A program made the position numbers and the translations under genes. 64,000 bases of DNA from the NCBI RefSeq assembly GCF_014653155.1, contig NZ_BNAF01000001.1:372001-436000 (forward strand). Direction: 5' to 3'. Positions within the stretch are counted from its first letter, which is position 1. Each line of letters opens with the position of its first letter. Positions 7,030 through 16,203 of the stretch are shown here, piece by piece. Source of the stretch: Sphingobacterium griseoflavum (GTDB lineage: Bacteria > Bacteroidota > Bacteroidia > Sphingobacteriales > Sphingobacteriaceae). The notes beneath the pieces were generated by a model. That model was given only the letters and a program-made list of their open reading frames with translations, ran no database searches and was not told where the DNA came from.

Positions 7030-8523
7030 ATGAAAAATAAGGTGGCCATCATTGGTTCAGGATTTTCGGGCTTATCGGCAGCCTGCTACCTTGCAGCAGC
7101 GGGCTTCGAGGTGGAAGTGTTCGAAAAAAATGCACAATTTGGTGGCCGTGCAAGGCAATTTACCACGGAGGGTGGATTCCGCTTCGATATGGGGCCAAGT
7201 TGGTATTGGATGCCGGATGTCATGGTCGATTTCTTCCGGGATTTCGATCTTCGTGTCGACGACTACTATACGCTGACACCGTTGAATCCGCAGTTTGAAA
7301 TGGTATTTGCGCGAGACAGCGTTTGCGTACCATCCGGAATGGACGAGCTGCGTATGCTTTTTGAAGAGATTGAGCCCGGTGCCGGCCAGAAATTTGACCG
7401 TTTTATGGAGGCTGCCCGGTTCAAGTACGAGGTCGGCATGAAAGATTTCGTGACGAAACCCTGCCATTCCTGGTGGGAGTTTGTCGATCTGAAGATCGTA
7501 AAAAGCGCTATTAAGCTTAACCTGTTAACCGACTTCCGCAGCTATGTCCGCCAGTACTTTAAAGACCCCAGACTCGTTGCACTGATGGAGTTTCCGGTTA
7601 TATTTTTAGGTGCTGCGCCCAAGGATATTCCGGCGATGTACAGCTTGATGAACTATGGAGGCTATGGTTTGGGCACTTGGTACCCGGAAGGCGGCTTTGT
7701 GCAAGTCGTGGAGGCCATGGTAAAGGTCGCTAAAAATCTGGGCGTTCGGTTCCACGCCAATCGACCCGTACGTCGTATCCTGTTGGAGGATGGCCGTGCA
7801 TCGGGCATCGTCCTTGATGACGAAACGGTATACTGCGACAAGGTCGTAGGCTCGGCGGATTATCAGCATGTAGAAAGTCTGTTACCCAAGGATCTGCAAA
7901 ATTATCTGCCGACGTATTGGCAGCAACGGACTTTTGCGCCCTCGTGTTTGATATTCTATCTCGGATTCAATACACAAATCGATGGATTGAAACACCATAC
8001 TTTATTTTTCGAGCACGAACTAGAAGGACATGTTGCAGATATCTACAGCCATAAAAAATGGCCAGAGAAACCTCTGTTCTATGTTTGCTGTCCCTCCAAG
8101 ACCGATTCTCAGGTGGCCCCCGCAGGTTGTGAAAACGTTTTTTTGTTGATGCCTATTGCAACGGGCCTGGAAGATGGTGACGCGGTCCGTGAGCACTATT
8201 TCCAGCAAATGATGACACGATTGGAGAAGCACACCGGCAGGAAAGGCCTCGCCCAACATATTATTTACAAACGTAGCTACTGCGTGCAGGACTTTATGCA
8301 GGATTACAACGCCTACCAAGGCAATGCTTATGGCTTGGCGAATACCTTGAAACAGACCGCGGTCTGGAAGCCGTCGATACGGAACAAAAAGGTGAAAAAT
8401 TTATTCTATACAGGACAATTGACGGTACCCGGGCCGGGCGTTCCGCCAGCAATTATTTCGGGGAAAATCGTTGCACAAGAAATTATCAATTACAAAGAAT
8501 TTGGTTATGAAAAAATTGTTTGA
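7030..8523 (+). CDS. crtI: Phytoene desaturase CrtI
   Basis: The 497-residue FAD enzyme converts phytoene to lycopene by successive desaturations at the membrane. The N-terminal dinucleotide motif AIIGSGFSGLSAACYLAAAG is followed by FGGRARQF and FDMGPSWYWMP. The C-terminus has the CrtI signature FYTGQLTVPGPGVPPAIISG and the length is normal for the family. It follows the MarR gene by 3 bases and overlaps the start of crtB by 17 bases, so translation of the two is probably coupled. Confidence 0.96.
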   Translation: MKNKVAIIGSGFSGLSAACYLAAAGFEVEVFEKNAQFGGRARQFTTEGGFRFDMGPSWYWMPDVMVDFFRDFDLRVDDYYTLTPLNPQFEMVFARDSVCVPSGMDELRMLFEEIEPGAGQKFDRFMEAARFKYEVGMKDFVTKPCHSWWEFVDLKIVKSAIKLNLLTDFRSYVRQYFKDPRLVALMEFPVIFLGAAPKDIPAMYSLMNYGGYGLGTWYPEGGFVQVVEAMVKVAKNLGVRFHANRPVRRILLEDGRASGIVLDDETVYCDKVVGSADYQHVESLLPKDLQNYLPTYWQQRTFAPSCLIFYLGFNTQIDGLKHHTLFFEHELEGHVADIYSHKKWPEKPLFYVCCPSKTDSQVAPAGCENVFLLMPIATGLEDGDAVREHYFQQMMTRLEKHTGRKGLAQHIIYKRSYCVQDFMQDYNAYQGNAYGLANTLKQTAVWKPSIRNKKVKNLFYTGQLTVPGPGVPPAIISGKIVAQEIINYKEFGYEKIV

Positions 8524-9343
8524 TGAACTCGCGTTTCACATCAGTAAGGAAACGACGAAAAAGTACAGTACAAGCTTCTCGCTCGGTATATTGGCATTGG
8601 AGGCGTCCATTCGACCGGCTATTTATGCGATCTATGGTTTCGTGCGTTTGGCCGACGAAATTGTGGATAGTTTTCATGGCTACGACCGGGCCGTCCTGCT
8701 AGATCGATTGAAGGATGAAACCAACTATGCGCTGGAAAACAGGATCTCGGTCAATCCTATTCTGCAATCGTTTCAAGATACATACCACCGCTATGGGCTG
8801 CAGCGCTATCTAGTGGACCGCTTTTTGGAGAGTATGGAGATGGATCTGCATAAGATTGATTACAACGATGTACGCTACAAGCAATATATCTTGGGCTCTG
8901 CCGAAGTGGTGGGGTTGATGTGTCTGCATGTTTTTGTGGATGGGGATGCACAGCGATACCATGAACTAAAACCCTATGCGATGAAATTAGGCTCGGCTTT
9001 CCAAAAGCTCAACTTTCTCCGCGATATGCGCGAAGACTATTGCGCCCTGGGACGGACATATTTCCCGAATGTCGATATGGAATGCTTTGACAATGCGGCG
9101 AAAACAGCTATAGAGCAGGATATTGAAGCGGAGTTTCGAGAGGCGCTGATTGGCATAAAAAAATTGCCGTCGTCCTCAAAATTTGGTGTTTACCTAGCCT
9201 ACAGATATTACCGATCGCTATTTAGAAAAATTAAAGCCGCCTCTGCACAGCGTATTTTACAGGAGCGGGTAAGGATACCGAACGGACGTAAGCTCTCGCT
9301 AATGATGAGCAGCTATGTGCAATACAAAATGACGATCCTTTAA
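8507..9343 (+). CDS. crtB: Phytoene/squalene synthase CrtB
   Basis: The 278-residue prenyltransferase joins two geranylgeranyl diphosphates to make phytoene. Both aspartate-rich metal sites are present: D50xxxD54 in ADEIVD and D173xxxD177 in FLRDMREDY, the latter followed by GRTYFP. The ATG at 8507 overlaps the end of crtI. An earlier in-frame start at 8471 lies deeper in crtI and would add 12 residues without family support. It is the committed step of the pathway in this operon. Confidence 0.95.
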   Translation: MKKLFDELAFHISKETTKKYSTSFSLGILALEASIRPAIYAIYGFVRLADEIVDSFHGYDRAVLLDRLKDETNYALENRISVNPILQSFQDTYHRYGLQRYLVDRFLESMEMDLHKIDYNDVRYKQYILGSAEVVGLMCLHVFVDGDAQRYHELKPYAMKLGSAFQKLNFLRDMREDYCALGRTYFPNVDMECFDNAAKTAIEQDIEAEFREALIGIKKLPSSSKFGVYLAYRYYRSLFRKIKAASAQRILQERVRIPNGRKLSLMMSSYVQYKMTIL

Positions 9344-9366
9344 TAAGTAATGTTAATTTATCCGCG

Positions 9367-9837
9367 ATGATCTACACACTCGAACGTACCCAATTTCTCA
9401 GCTGTAGTCTGGAGGAAACTTGGCGTTTCTTCACAAATCCCCATAACTTGGCCACCATTACTCCCGATTCGTTAGACTTTACCGTATTGAATACATTTGA
9501 CGAAGAAGAGATCTACGAAGGCATGCGGATAAATTACTATGTAAGACCCCTTTTGGGCATCCGGCTGGCTTGGCAGACAAAGATACTTGAAGTACATCCC
9601 CAGCGCAGCTTTGTAGACTTGCAGGAAAAAGGTCCGTATAAATTATGGCGGCACCAACATGAATTTTTTGAGGAAGGTGCAGGTGTGCGCATGAAGGATA
9701 CCGTGCAGTATGAGCTTCCTTTTGGTATATTGGGTACATTGGCTCATCGGATAGTAGTGAGAAAAAAACTTCGCGAAATATTTGACTTTCGTTACCAAAC
9801 TCTTGAAAAAATATTAAATGATGCAGATATTGATTAA
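9367..9837 (+). CDS. SRPBCC-fold protein of the carotenoid operon
   Basis: The 156-residue START/Bet v1-like (SRPBCC) protein begins IYTLERTQFLSCSLEETWRF and contains PLLGIRLAWQTKI and YELPFGILGTLAHRIVVRKK, typical of small ligand-pocket proteins. It lies between crtB and crtZ, and its last 20 bases overlap the crtZ start. Its role is not established. A carrier or folding aid for a hydrophobic pigment intermediate is an inference from context and fold. It has no signal peptide or membrane segment. Confidence 0.82.
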   Translation: MIYTLERTQFLSCSLEETWRFFTNPHNLATITPDSLDFTVLNTFDEEEIYEGMRINYYVRPLLGIRLAWQTKILEVHPQRSFVDLQEKGPYKLWRHQHEFFEEGAGVRMKDTVQYELPFGILGTLAHRIVVRKKLREIFDFRYQTLEKILNDADID

Positions 9838-10285
9838 TGTGCTGATCGTCGTCGCTGTAATTGTCCTGATGGAAGGATTTACCTGGGTGGTTCATAAATA
9901 TGTTATGCACGGCTTCATGTGGCGCTGGCATGCCGATCATCACGACCCCAAGCATGCGAAAACATTAGAAAAAAACGATTATTTCTTCGTCGTGTTTGCT
10001 TTGCCTGCCATTGCGCTGCTTTATATCGGAACGGTACAAGGCTACACGATTACGTTTTACATAGGTCTTGGCATTGCACTGTATGGTATGGCTTACTTTT
10101 TTGTTCATGACATCTTTATCCACCAGCGCATTCCCTTGCTCAAGCAGACGAAAAATCCCTACCTAAAGGCTATTCGCCGGGCACACAAACAGCACCACAA
10201 ACATGTTACGAAATACCATGGAGAGTGTTTCGGTTTTCTGTGGGTGCCTGTGCAGTACTTTAAAATGTATTTCAACAAAAAATAA
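9818..10285 (+). CDS. crtZ: Beta-carotene hydroxylase CrtZ
   Basis: The 155-residue membrane di-iron hydroxylase adds hydroxyl groups to both rings of beta-carotene, yielding zeaxanthin. All four histidine boxes are intact: H26xxxxH31, H38xxHH42, H97xxxxH102 and H123xxHH127. Three to four membrane segments surround them. The start overlaps the SRPBCC gene by 20 bases, and the lycopene cyclase gene follows after 3 bases. The family is well defined; the final pigment assumes no further modifying enzyme elsewhere in the genome. Confidence 0.96.
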   Translation: MMQILINVLIVVAVIVLMEGFTWVVHKYVMHGFMWRWHADHHDPKHAKTLEKNDYFFVVFALPAIALLYIGTVQGYTITFYIGLGIALYGMAYFFVHDIFIHQRIPLLKQTKNPYLKAIRRAHKQHHKHVTKYHGECFGFLWVPVQYFKMYFNKK

Positions 10286-10288
10286 AGC

Positions 10289-11011
10289 ATGGAAGCATAT
10301 ACGTATCTGCTCATCAACTTTTTCACGGTTATCATTTGCTTTATTTTTTCCTTTCATCGAAAAATAAGATTTGATAGACATTTTGGAGCCTTCCTCCAAG
10401 CTAGTTCGCTCGTGGCGGTTTTCTTTATTGCGTGGGATATTTGGTTTACGGCACACGGTGTGTGGTGGTTCAACGATCGGTACCTGCTCGGATTCCGAGT
10501 GGCCGGATTGCCCATCGAAGAGATTCTCTTTTTTATATGCATCCCCTTTTCTTGCGTGTTTACCTACCATTGCTTGACTACATTCTATGATTTGGAATGG
10601 TCTCCAAAAACTTCGTTGTTTTTTTCGCTCGCTGTCATACTGCTGTGTGTCGCGTTGGCTATCTTGTCTTGGGGCAAGATTTATCCTTTCGTGACTTTCG
10701 TGCTAACCGCAGCTACCTTTGCTTATCTCGCGCTCGTTGCCAAAGTACGTTGGATAGGAAGGGCCTCTACACTCTACGCTGTTCTGCTTATCGGTTTTTT
10801 CCTTGTAAACGGCGTGCTTACGGGCACAGGATTGGAAGAAGCGGTTGTCAACTATAATCCAGCACATTTTTGGGGCATCAGGGTGCTCACCGTGCCGGTG
10901 GAAGATGCCGTCTACGGTTTCAGCCTGTTCCTTTGGAATATTTATTTTTTTAACCTTTTTAAAAAGAAGGAGGAGGGTGCCACTGGAACAGCAGTGTCTA
11001 CCGGCTCCTAG
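10289..11011 (+). CDS. Lycopene cyclase domain protein (fused CrtYc-CrtYd type)
   Basis: The 240-residue integral membrane protein cyclises lycopene to beta-carotene. Two homologous halves are visible. The first has WWFNDRYLLGFRVAGLPIEE and the second HFWGIRVLTVPVEDAVYGF, each with the P-x-E-E/D motif typical of the heterodimeric CrtYc/CrtYd cyclases of actinobacteria and archaea, here fused in one chain. About six to seven membrane helices are apparent. It is not related to the flavoprotein CrtY/CrtL cyclases. It sits between crtZ and the photolyase gene with 3-base gaps on each side. Confidence 0.93.
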   Translation: MEAYTYLLINFFTVIICFIFSFHRKIRFDRHFGAFLQASSLVAVFFIAWDIWFTAHGVWWFNDRYLLGFRVAGLPIEEILFFICIPFSCVFTYHCLTTFYDLEWSPKTSLFFSLAVILLCVALAILSWGKIYPFVTFVLTAATFAYLALVAKVRWIGRASTLYAVLLIGFFLVNGVLTGTGLEEAVVNYNPAHFWGIRVLTVPVEDAVYGFSLFLWNIYFFNLFKKKEEGATGTAVSTGS

Positions 11012-11014
11012 CAG

Positions 11015-12328
11015 ATGATGATGAAAGATAAGATAGCGGTATTTTGGTTTCGACGTGATTTAAGGCTTTCGGATAACAGCGGGATGCGGGCCGCCCTGCA
11101 AAGTGGTTTTCCGGTGCTGCCCATTTTTATTTTCGATCCGAAGATCTTGGGAAAGCTGACCGATAAGTATGACAAACGTGTCGACTACATTCACCAGGCT
11201 TTGCAAGCCCTGCAAGAAGACCTGTTGGCAGCTGGCGGAGATATCCGTGTGTTTCATGCGGAGCCCTTGTCGGTATTTGCCGCCCTTCATAAAGAATATG
11301 ACATAGCCAGCGTGTACGCTAGCCGAGATTATGAGCCTGATGCGATAAAACGGGATAGCGAGGTGGAGAAATCGCTGAAGGACCGTGGGATATCTTTTGT
11401 GACGGTGAAGGATCAGGTGATTTTTGAGCGGGACGATATTTTAAAGGCAGATGGCACCCCTTATACCGTATATACGCCTTACAGCCGGAAGTGGAAGGAG
11501 AAACTGGAGGATAAGGACTATCGGGCAGCCATCATGAAAACGGATCACTTGCTGCCGCTCAAGAAAAAGGCGCTGCCAAGATTGGAGGATATCGGTTTCA
11601 AGAAGACGGATATTGCGTTTAAACGCCCTCGGTTGGATGCAACGATCATTGACGATTATGGCGAGAACCGTGATTTCCCTGCAAAAGATCATACCACTCG
11701 TTTGGGGATTGCGCTGCGCTTTGGGACAATCTCCGTGAGAGCCTGTGTACGGTTTGCGTTAAAACATAACGGCACATGGCTGAATGAACTTATTTGGCGG
11801 GAATTTTTTATGCAGATCCTGGCTCATTTTCCCAAAGTGGTGGATACGTGTTTTAAGCCGCAATACGAGCATATTAAGTGGCGGAATAACGAAAAAGAAT
11901 TCGATCTATGGTGCGCAGGCAAAACCGGATATCCGCTGGTGGACGCCGGCATGCGCCAATTGAATGAAACCGGATTTATGCACAACCGCGTGCGCATGGT
12001 GACGGCTAGCTTTCTGACGAAGCACCTGCTGATCGACTGGCGTTGGGGAGAAGCTTATTTCGCCACAAAATTGTTGGATTACGAGCTGTCGTCCAACAAT
12101 GGGAATTGGCAATGGGCAGCGGGCTGTGGATGTGATGCAGCCCCATATTTCCGTATATTCAACCCCTCGGCGCAAACCAAAAAATTTGACAAGGATCTTG
12201 CCTATGTGAAGGAATGGAACCCTGATTTCGAGTCGCTTGAGAAAGAGCCGATTGTGAAGCACGAGTTTGCGCGTGATCGAGCATTGAAGGTATATAAACA
12301 GGCGTTGAATAAAAATAAGGAGAGTTGA
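11015..12328 (+). CDS. Deoxyribodipyrimidine photolyase (class I cryptochrome/photolyase family)
   Basis: The 437-residue protein repairs UV-induced cyclobutane pyrimidine dimers using blue light. It has the N-terminal Rossmann antenna domain (AVFWFRRDLRLSDNSG) and the FAD domain (TTRLGIALRFGTIS at 228-240, NELIWREFF, AGKTGYPLVDAGMRQL, HNRVRMVTASFLTKHLLIDW). Asn364 in NNGNWQW next to the flavin N5 favours a CPD photolyase over a signalling cryptochrome. It begins 3 bases after the cyclase gene and its stop overlaps the idi start, so UV repair and pigment are made from one transcript. Confidence 0.93.
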   Translation: MMMKDKIAVFWFRRDLRLSDNSGMRAALQSGFPVLPIFIFDPKILGKLTDKYDKRVDYIHQALQALQEDLLAAGGDIRVFHAEPLSVFAALHKEYDIASVYASRDYEPDAIKRDSEVEKSLKDRGISFVTVKDQVIFERDDILKADGTPYTVYTPYSRKWKEKLEDKDYRAAIMKTDHLLPLKKKALPRLEDIGFKKTDIAFKRPRLDATIIDDYGENRDFPAKDHTTRLGIALRFGTISVRACVRFALKHNGTWLNELIWREFFMQILAHFPKVVDTCFKPQYEHIKWRNNEKEFDLWCAGKTGYPLVDAGMRQLNETGFMHNRVRMVTASFLTKHLLIDWRWGEAYFATKLLDYELSSNNGNWQWAAGCGCDAAPYFRIFNPSAQTKKFDKDLAYVKEWNPDFESLEKEPIVKHEFARDRALKVYKQALNKNKES

Positions 12329-12861
12329 TGATGCTACGCGACAAGGTATTATTGGTGGACAGGCAGGATACTGTTCTAGGCGAAATGGACAAGCTACAAG
12401 CGCATCAGGAAGGGCGCTTGCACCGGGCTTTTTCGATATTTATCTTCAATAGTTTCGGGCAAATGCTTATCCACCAGCGTGCGGAAACCAAATACCATGG
12501 TGCTGGATTGTGGACAAATGCCTGTTGCTCGCATCCACAGGCCGGCGAGACCCTAGCCGCAAGCGCATCGGAACGTTTGGACTATGAAATGGGCATACAG
12601 TGTAAGCTGCAACGTACATTTTCTTTTGTCTATCATGGTCGGGTTGAAAATGGGTTGGTGGAGCATGAGCTGGATCATGTTTTCGTCGGTACATTCGATG
12701 GTGATCCTAAAATCAATAGGGAAGAGGTGGCAGATTTCCAGTGGATCGACCTAGATACCTTAGCCGATTGGCTCACACGCTCGCCGCAGGCATTCACCAT
12801 ATGGTTTAGAAAAGCGCTCCCTATGGTCGTGGAGGAAATGTCCAAAAGATCAAATCCGTAG
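12325..12861 (+). CDS. idi: Isopentenyl-diphosphate delta-isomerase, type 1
   Basis: The 178-residue Nudix-fold enzyme interconverts isopentenyl and dimethylallyl diphosphate and so supplies the prenyl starter for carotenoid synthesis. Catalytic Cys67 is in TNACCSHP and Glu115 in EHELDHVF. The start ATGATG overlaps the photolyase stop by 4 bases, making it the last gene of the operon. Its inclusion links precursor supply to pigment demand. Confidence 0.95.
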   Translation: MMMLRDKVLLVDRQDTVLGEMDKLQAHQEGRLHRAFSIFIFNSFGQMLIHQRAETKYHGAGLWTNACCSHPQAGETLAASASERLDYEMGIQCKLQRTFSFVYHGRVENGLVEHELDHVFVGTFDGDPKINREEVADFQWIDLDTLADWLTRSPQAFTIWFRKALPMVVEEMSKRSNP

Positions 12862-12910
12862 CCTGTTTCGACGTCTCGCGTTTAACCGGCAGCGGATTCC
12901 ATGATGTAGA

Positions 12911-13288
12911 CTATCCAAAACGCTCCAACAGAACGAAAAGGATGGCGATCAAAGCAGGTAGAGCCTGCACGAAAAATATTTTGGGAGAAGCCGTTATTGC
13001 ACCATAAACACCAGCGGTGGCCACGCACCCTAAAAAGAAAAGTCGTACATTGCTACTCCATAGCGGATCTTGGATTAGGAATGACCAGATAAGACCGGCT
13101 GCCAAGAAGCCGTTGTATAAACCCTGATTGGCCGCGAGACCTTTCGTAGGCGTAAACAGGTGGTCGGGTAGCGATCCTTTAAAGGTTGCTCGGCCTTTGC
13201 TTTCCCAGGCAAACATTTCCATCCAAAGGATGTATATATGCTCCAGGGCAACTAAAGCCGTACATAGAATAGCGATGGTAGCGATCAT
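12911..13288 (-). CDS. DUF1304 membrane protein
   Basis: The 125-residue protein has four predicted membrane helices and the DUF1304 pattern: EHIYILWMEMFAWESKGRATF, with NQGLYNGFLAAGL in the second helix. The function of the family is unknown. It is convergent to the carotenoid operon, with only 49 bases between the stop codons and no clear terminator there. Nothing nearby points to a specific role. Confidence 0.85.
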   Translation of the reverse strand: MIATIAILCTALVALEHIYILWMEMFAWESKGRATFKGSLPDHLFTPTKGLAANQGLYNGFLAAGLIWSFLIQDPLWSSNVRLFFLGCVATAGVYGAITASPKIFFVQALPALIAILFVLLERFG

Positions 13289-13489
13289 GTTTTTTGTTTA
13301 ATATGGAAACGATTGTAGCTGCTGGTCAAGGCATCATGCAGGTAACCCACACCTGAGGCAATCTCGAAGCTGTGCCAAAAGAAAAGCTGTCAAAAAAGTG
13401 TATCGTCAACCTATCGTGCTTTTCGATTTTTCGGTTTCGGATTGCAGAAATAGGTTTTTGATCCATCATTTCTGACAGCCGTGGGATCT

Positions 13490-14215
13490 TTACTTCTTTT
13501 TACCCGATTTTTTCTTAGGTTGGCTTTCAACAGCTTCGAAGTCACGCGCGATAAGTCTTTCGATTGCCTTTTCGATGCGTTCCCTTCCTTCGTCTTCGTT
13601 GATATCTATACCCGCGATCGTACTGCCATTATTCTTGGCATGCAATGTCAGGTAGTAAACACCGCCCAGTATAAGAGCCATCGTTGCACGGATATCAACA
13701 TCTGTCCCTTCAAATGTTGAATCGACGTGTGCAAGCAATTGATTGCTCAACTCCTCGCGGTCGTCGGCTACTTTGCGAAGCAACTTATTTTTCATGCCCA
13801 TTTCCCAATGAATGATACGCTGTGTAGACTTATCCTTCAAGAACGCATCAAATTGCAACTGCATCATTTCGTTGATCGCGTCAGGCCCGATTGATTCCGG
13901 CTGTTCGAGAAGATCCGTAAGGTGTGTTCGCGATCTTGCGGACCAAAAGTCCTTCTCCAAAATATATTCCTCAATCAAGCCGTCCAAACTGCCAAAGTAC
14001 AGATAGATCAACTTCGGATTAAGCCCGGACTCTTTCGCAATGTTCGTGATTGTTAAGCCAGAGTAAGTGTATTTCTGCAAAACTTTCCCGACAGTGGCGA
14101 TCAACCTCCGTTTTGTTTTTTCTTTGTCCCGGATTGGCCCGGATACAACCTTCCGTGGCTTCTTCACAGGAAGCGCCTCGATAGGTTCTGTTGTTTGGTT
14201 CTTTTTTCGTGCCAT
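13490..14215 (-). CDS. TetR/AcrR-family transcriptional regulator with basic N-terminal tail
   Basis: The 241-residue protein has a TetR helix-turn-helix (YSGLTITNIAKESGLNPKLI, then YLYFGSLDGLIEEY), preceded by about 40 residues rich in Lys and Arg and followed at the C-terminus by a second Lys-rich tail (QPKKKSGKKK). An upstream start at 14263 is possible, but 14215 (MARKKNQTT) fits better. The ligand domain resembles no group I can name. It is leftward, and the 400-base gap upstream probably holds its promoter. It does not adjoin the efflux genes closely enough to assign it to them. Confidence 0.83.
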   Translation of the reverse strand: MARKKNQTTEPIEALPVKKPRKVVSGPIRDKEKTKRRLIATVGKVLQKYTYSGLTITNIAKESGLNPKLIYLYFGSLDGLIEEYILEKDFWSARSRTHLTDLLEQPESIGPDAINEMMQLQFDAFLKDKSTQRIIHWEMGMKNKLLRKVADDREELSNQLLAHVDSTFEGTDVDIRATMALILGGVYYLTLHAKNNGSTIAGIDINEDEGRERIEKAIERLIARDFEAVESQPKKKSGKKK

Positions 14216-14616
14216 GGTAAGAATTACCTTTAATTGTGTATAGTGTTCGGGGATAAAATTCAATATTTATATCGAATATATCAAGTAATTGTTAATTTTT
14301 TTTTCTTCTTCTAGGTCTTGTTTAGCAGGGGGTTATGCTGTTTCACTTTTTGGTGAATTTAATTGAATAATTTAACACGATCCAACCAAATTTTTACCAA
14401 CAAAAAATGCCCATTACGGTTTTATTTAGGTGTTTAACCACTCGTGTCGAATTTACTCTACAAAAAAAGAAAAAACAACCCTGTTTCTTCCCTTTTTTTT
14501 GAAAAAAAATAGATTGTGGACGTGGTGTCTCTATCGTGGCGCTAAGGGTATGAAAGAAACGTGCTGGCAATAGGTAAAGGCTATAGGCGGCACGTTTCTC
14601 CTAAAGAAGGGAATGT
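14216..14616. other. Gene-free region between efflux operon and TetR gene
   Basis: About 400 AT-rich bases lie between the leftward EmrB stop and the leftward TetR start. The stretch holds a short inverted repeat TTCAC-N6-GTGAA (14342-14357) that could be an operator, homopolymer runs near 14500, and the hairpin at 14555. No TAnnTTTG match and no believable small gene were found. Confidence 0.5.
14555..14599 (-). terminator. Terminator-like hairpin downstream of the EmrB gene
   Basis: AGAAACGTGC (14555-14564) pairs perfectly with GCACGTTTCT (14590-14599), 18 bases past the EmrB stop codon on the minus strand. Only three T residues follow, so it may stabilise the 3' end of the efflux mRNA rather than stop transcription alone. 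Confidence 0.45.
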
Positions 14617-16200
14617 TTAATGCAAATTGGATGGATTTACTTTATTCTTGCCTTGTTTTATAAAAAGTACAAAAGGTACGCAAATCAAGAATAATATACC
14701 CAAATAGAGGAAGACGTCCATGTAAGAGAGGATCGTAGCTTGCTTCATAACGGAGCCTTCTATCAGTTGCTGAGCCTTGGCCAGGGCCTCATTGGCCGAA
14801 AACCCCTTCCCCATAAAGGATGCCTGCAGCCCTTCCAGTCGCTGTTGCACTTCAAAACGGGAAGGATCAATGTGCGCTATCAGGTCGACGCGGTGATGCT
14901 GGCTATCTCGCGAGATGAAGGTCGTGATAAGTGCAATGCCAAACGATCCACCGAGCTGTCGGCTCATTCCTGTGAAGGATGCGCCCTCGCCAATAGCTTT
15001 GCCGGATAGGGTAGACAATGGCAGCGTCATGATCGGGACGAATAGGAGTCCTAAGCCTATACCACGGATAATGAGCGGCCAGAACATATGTTCGCTACCG
15101 GTGTCGTTTGTAATCATGCTGTACATAAATAACGAGTAGCCGAAAAATATGCAGAGGCCCAATGCTACCATATATTTTTGCGGTACGCCGGCTTGGATCA
15201 TCTTTCCGATGAAGGGCATCATCAGTCCCGTCATGATCGAACTAGGGATAAGCAGCATGCCTGCATCGGTGGCCGTCCAGCCGAGGATGGACTGGGTGTA
15301 GATGGGGATGATAAATGTCGAACCGAATAATCCGAAGCCTAGAATGAAGCTCATGATTGTACCTATTTGCAGGTTCTTGTCTTTCAATACCCGCAGATTG
15401 ACAATCGGTTTCGCGTAGGTCAGCTCGCGCCATATGAAAAAGAAAAGGCCAAAAAACGATAATATGGAGAGCACGACAATGGTAGGATCTTCAAACCAGT
15501 CGTCCTGTTGTCCATGTTCCAAAACAAATTGCAGGGATCCAATGAACATCATGAGAAATAACATGCCCCACCAGTCGACCTCTTTTGCAGATTGCTTTTG
15601 CCCATAGCGCGGACTTTTTACCAAATAGACGGTCATGATGGTCGCCAGGATGCCCAGCGGCACGTTTATATAGAAGATATATGGCCAAGAAAAGTTGTCT
15701 ACGATATATCCGCCAAGTGGCGGACCCAAGGTTGGGCCAACAATAACGCCCATTCCATAGATGGCCTGCGCCATGCTTCGCTTTTCCGGAGGGTATGTTT
15801 CGGTCAAGATCGTCTGTGCGGTCACCAAAAGTGCTCCGCCACCCATGCCCTGCAAAAAACGAAAGGCTACCAGCTCCCAGATGTTGTTGGCATTGCCGCA
15901 TAGAAAGGAGGAGACGGTAAAAAGAATGATGGAGGCCGCAAAGTAATTGCGTCGCCCAAACTGTTGCGAGAGCCAGCTGGTCATTGGAATGATGATCACA
16001 TTGGCGATGGCATAGGCCGTGATAACCCAGGCTACGTCGGTCAGGGTGGCGCCTAAGCTACCCTTCATGTCATTGAGCGCCACATTGACGATGGTCGTAT
16101 CCACGATCTCCAAAAGCGCGCACAAGATACAGGTAAAGGTAATCAGGATACGTTTGAAACCGTACTCGACAAGATTGTGTTGATCGGATAAAGTTTCCAT
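14617..16200 (-). CDS. DHA2-family drug efflux MFS transporter (EmrB-like)
   Basis: The 527-residue inner-membrane proton antiporter has about 14 membrane segments. DHA2 markers are an N-terminal EIVDTTIVNVALNDMKGSLG, the LSQQFGRRNYF loop and the motif-C-like GPTLGPPLGGYIVD. It is the third structural gene of a tripartite pump, 3 bases after the EmrA-like adaptor gene. Together with the TolC-like channel it should expel hydrophobic toxic compounds across both membranes. The substrate cannot be read from the sequence. Confidence 0.94.
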   Translation of the reverse strand: METLSDQHNLVEYGFKRILITFTCILCALLEIVDTTIVNVALNDMKGSLGATLTDVAWVITAYAIANVIIIPMTSWLSQQFGRRNYFAASIILFTVSSFLCGNANNIWELVAFRFLQGMGGGALLVTAQTILTETYPPEKRSMAQAIYGMGVIVGPTLGPPLGGYIVDNFSWPYIFYINVPLGILATIMTVYLVKSPRYGQKQSAKEVDWWGMLFLMMFIGSLQFVLEHGQQDDWFEDPTIVVLSILSFFGLFFFIWRELTYAKPIVNLRVLKDKNLQIGTIMSFILGFGLFGSTFIIPIYTQSILGWTATDAGMLLIPSSIMTGLMMPFIGKMIQAGVPQKYMVALGLCIFFGYSLFMYSMITNDTGSEHMFWPLIIRGIGLGLLFVPIMTLPLSTLSGKAIGEGASFTGMSRQLGGSFGIALITTFISRDSQHHRVDLIAHIDPSRFEVQQRLEGLQASFMGKGFSANEALAKAQQLIEGSVMKQATILSYMDVFLYLGILFLICVPFVLFIKQGKNKVNPSNLH

Positions 16201-16203
16201 AAT

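Noticed and set aside
14555-14599. Attachment site or transposon end near the efflux operon
   Set aside because: The inverted repeat has no partner copy, no target duplication and no recombinase gene nearby; a 3'-end hairpin explains it.
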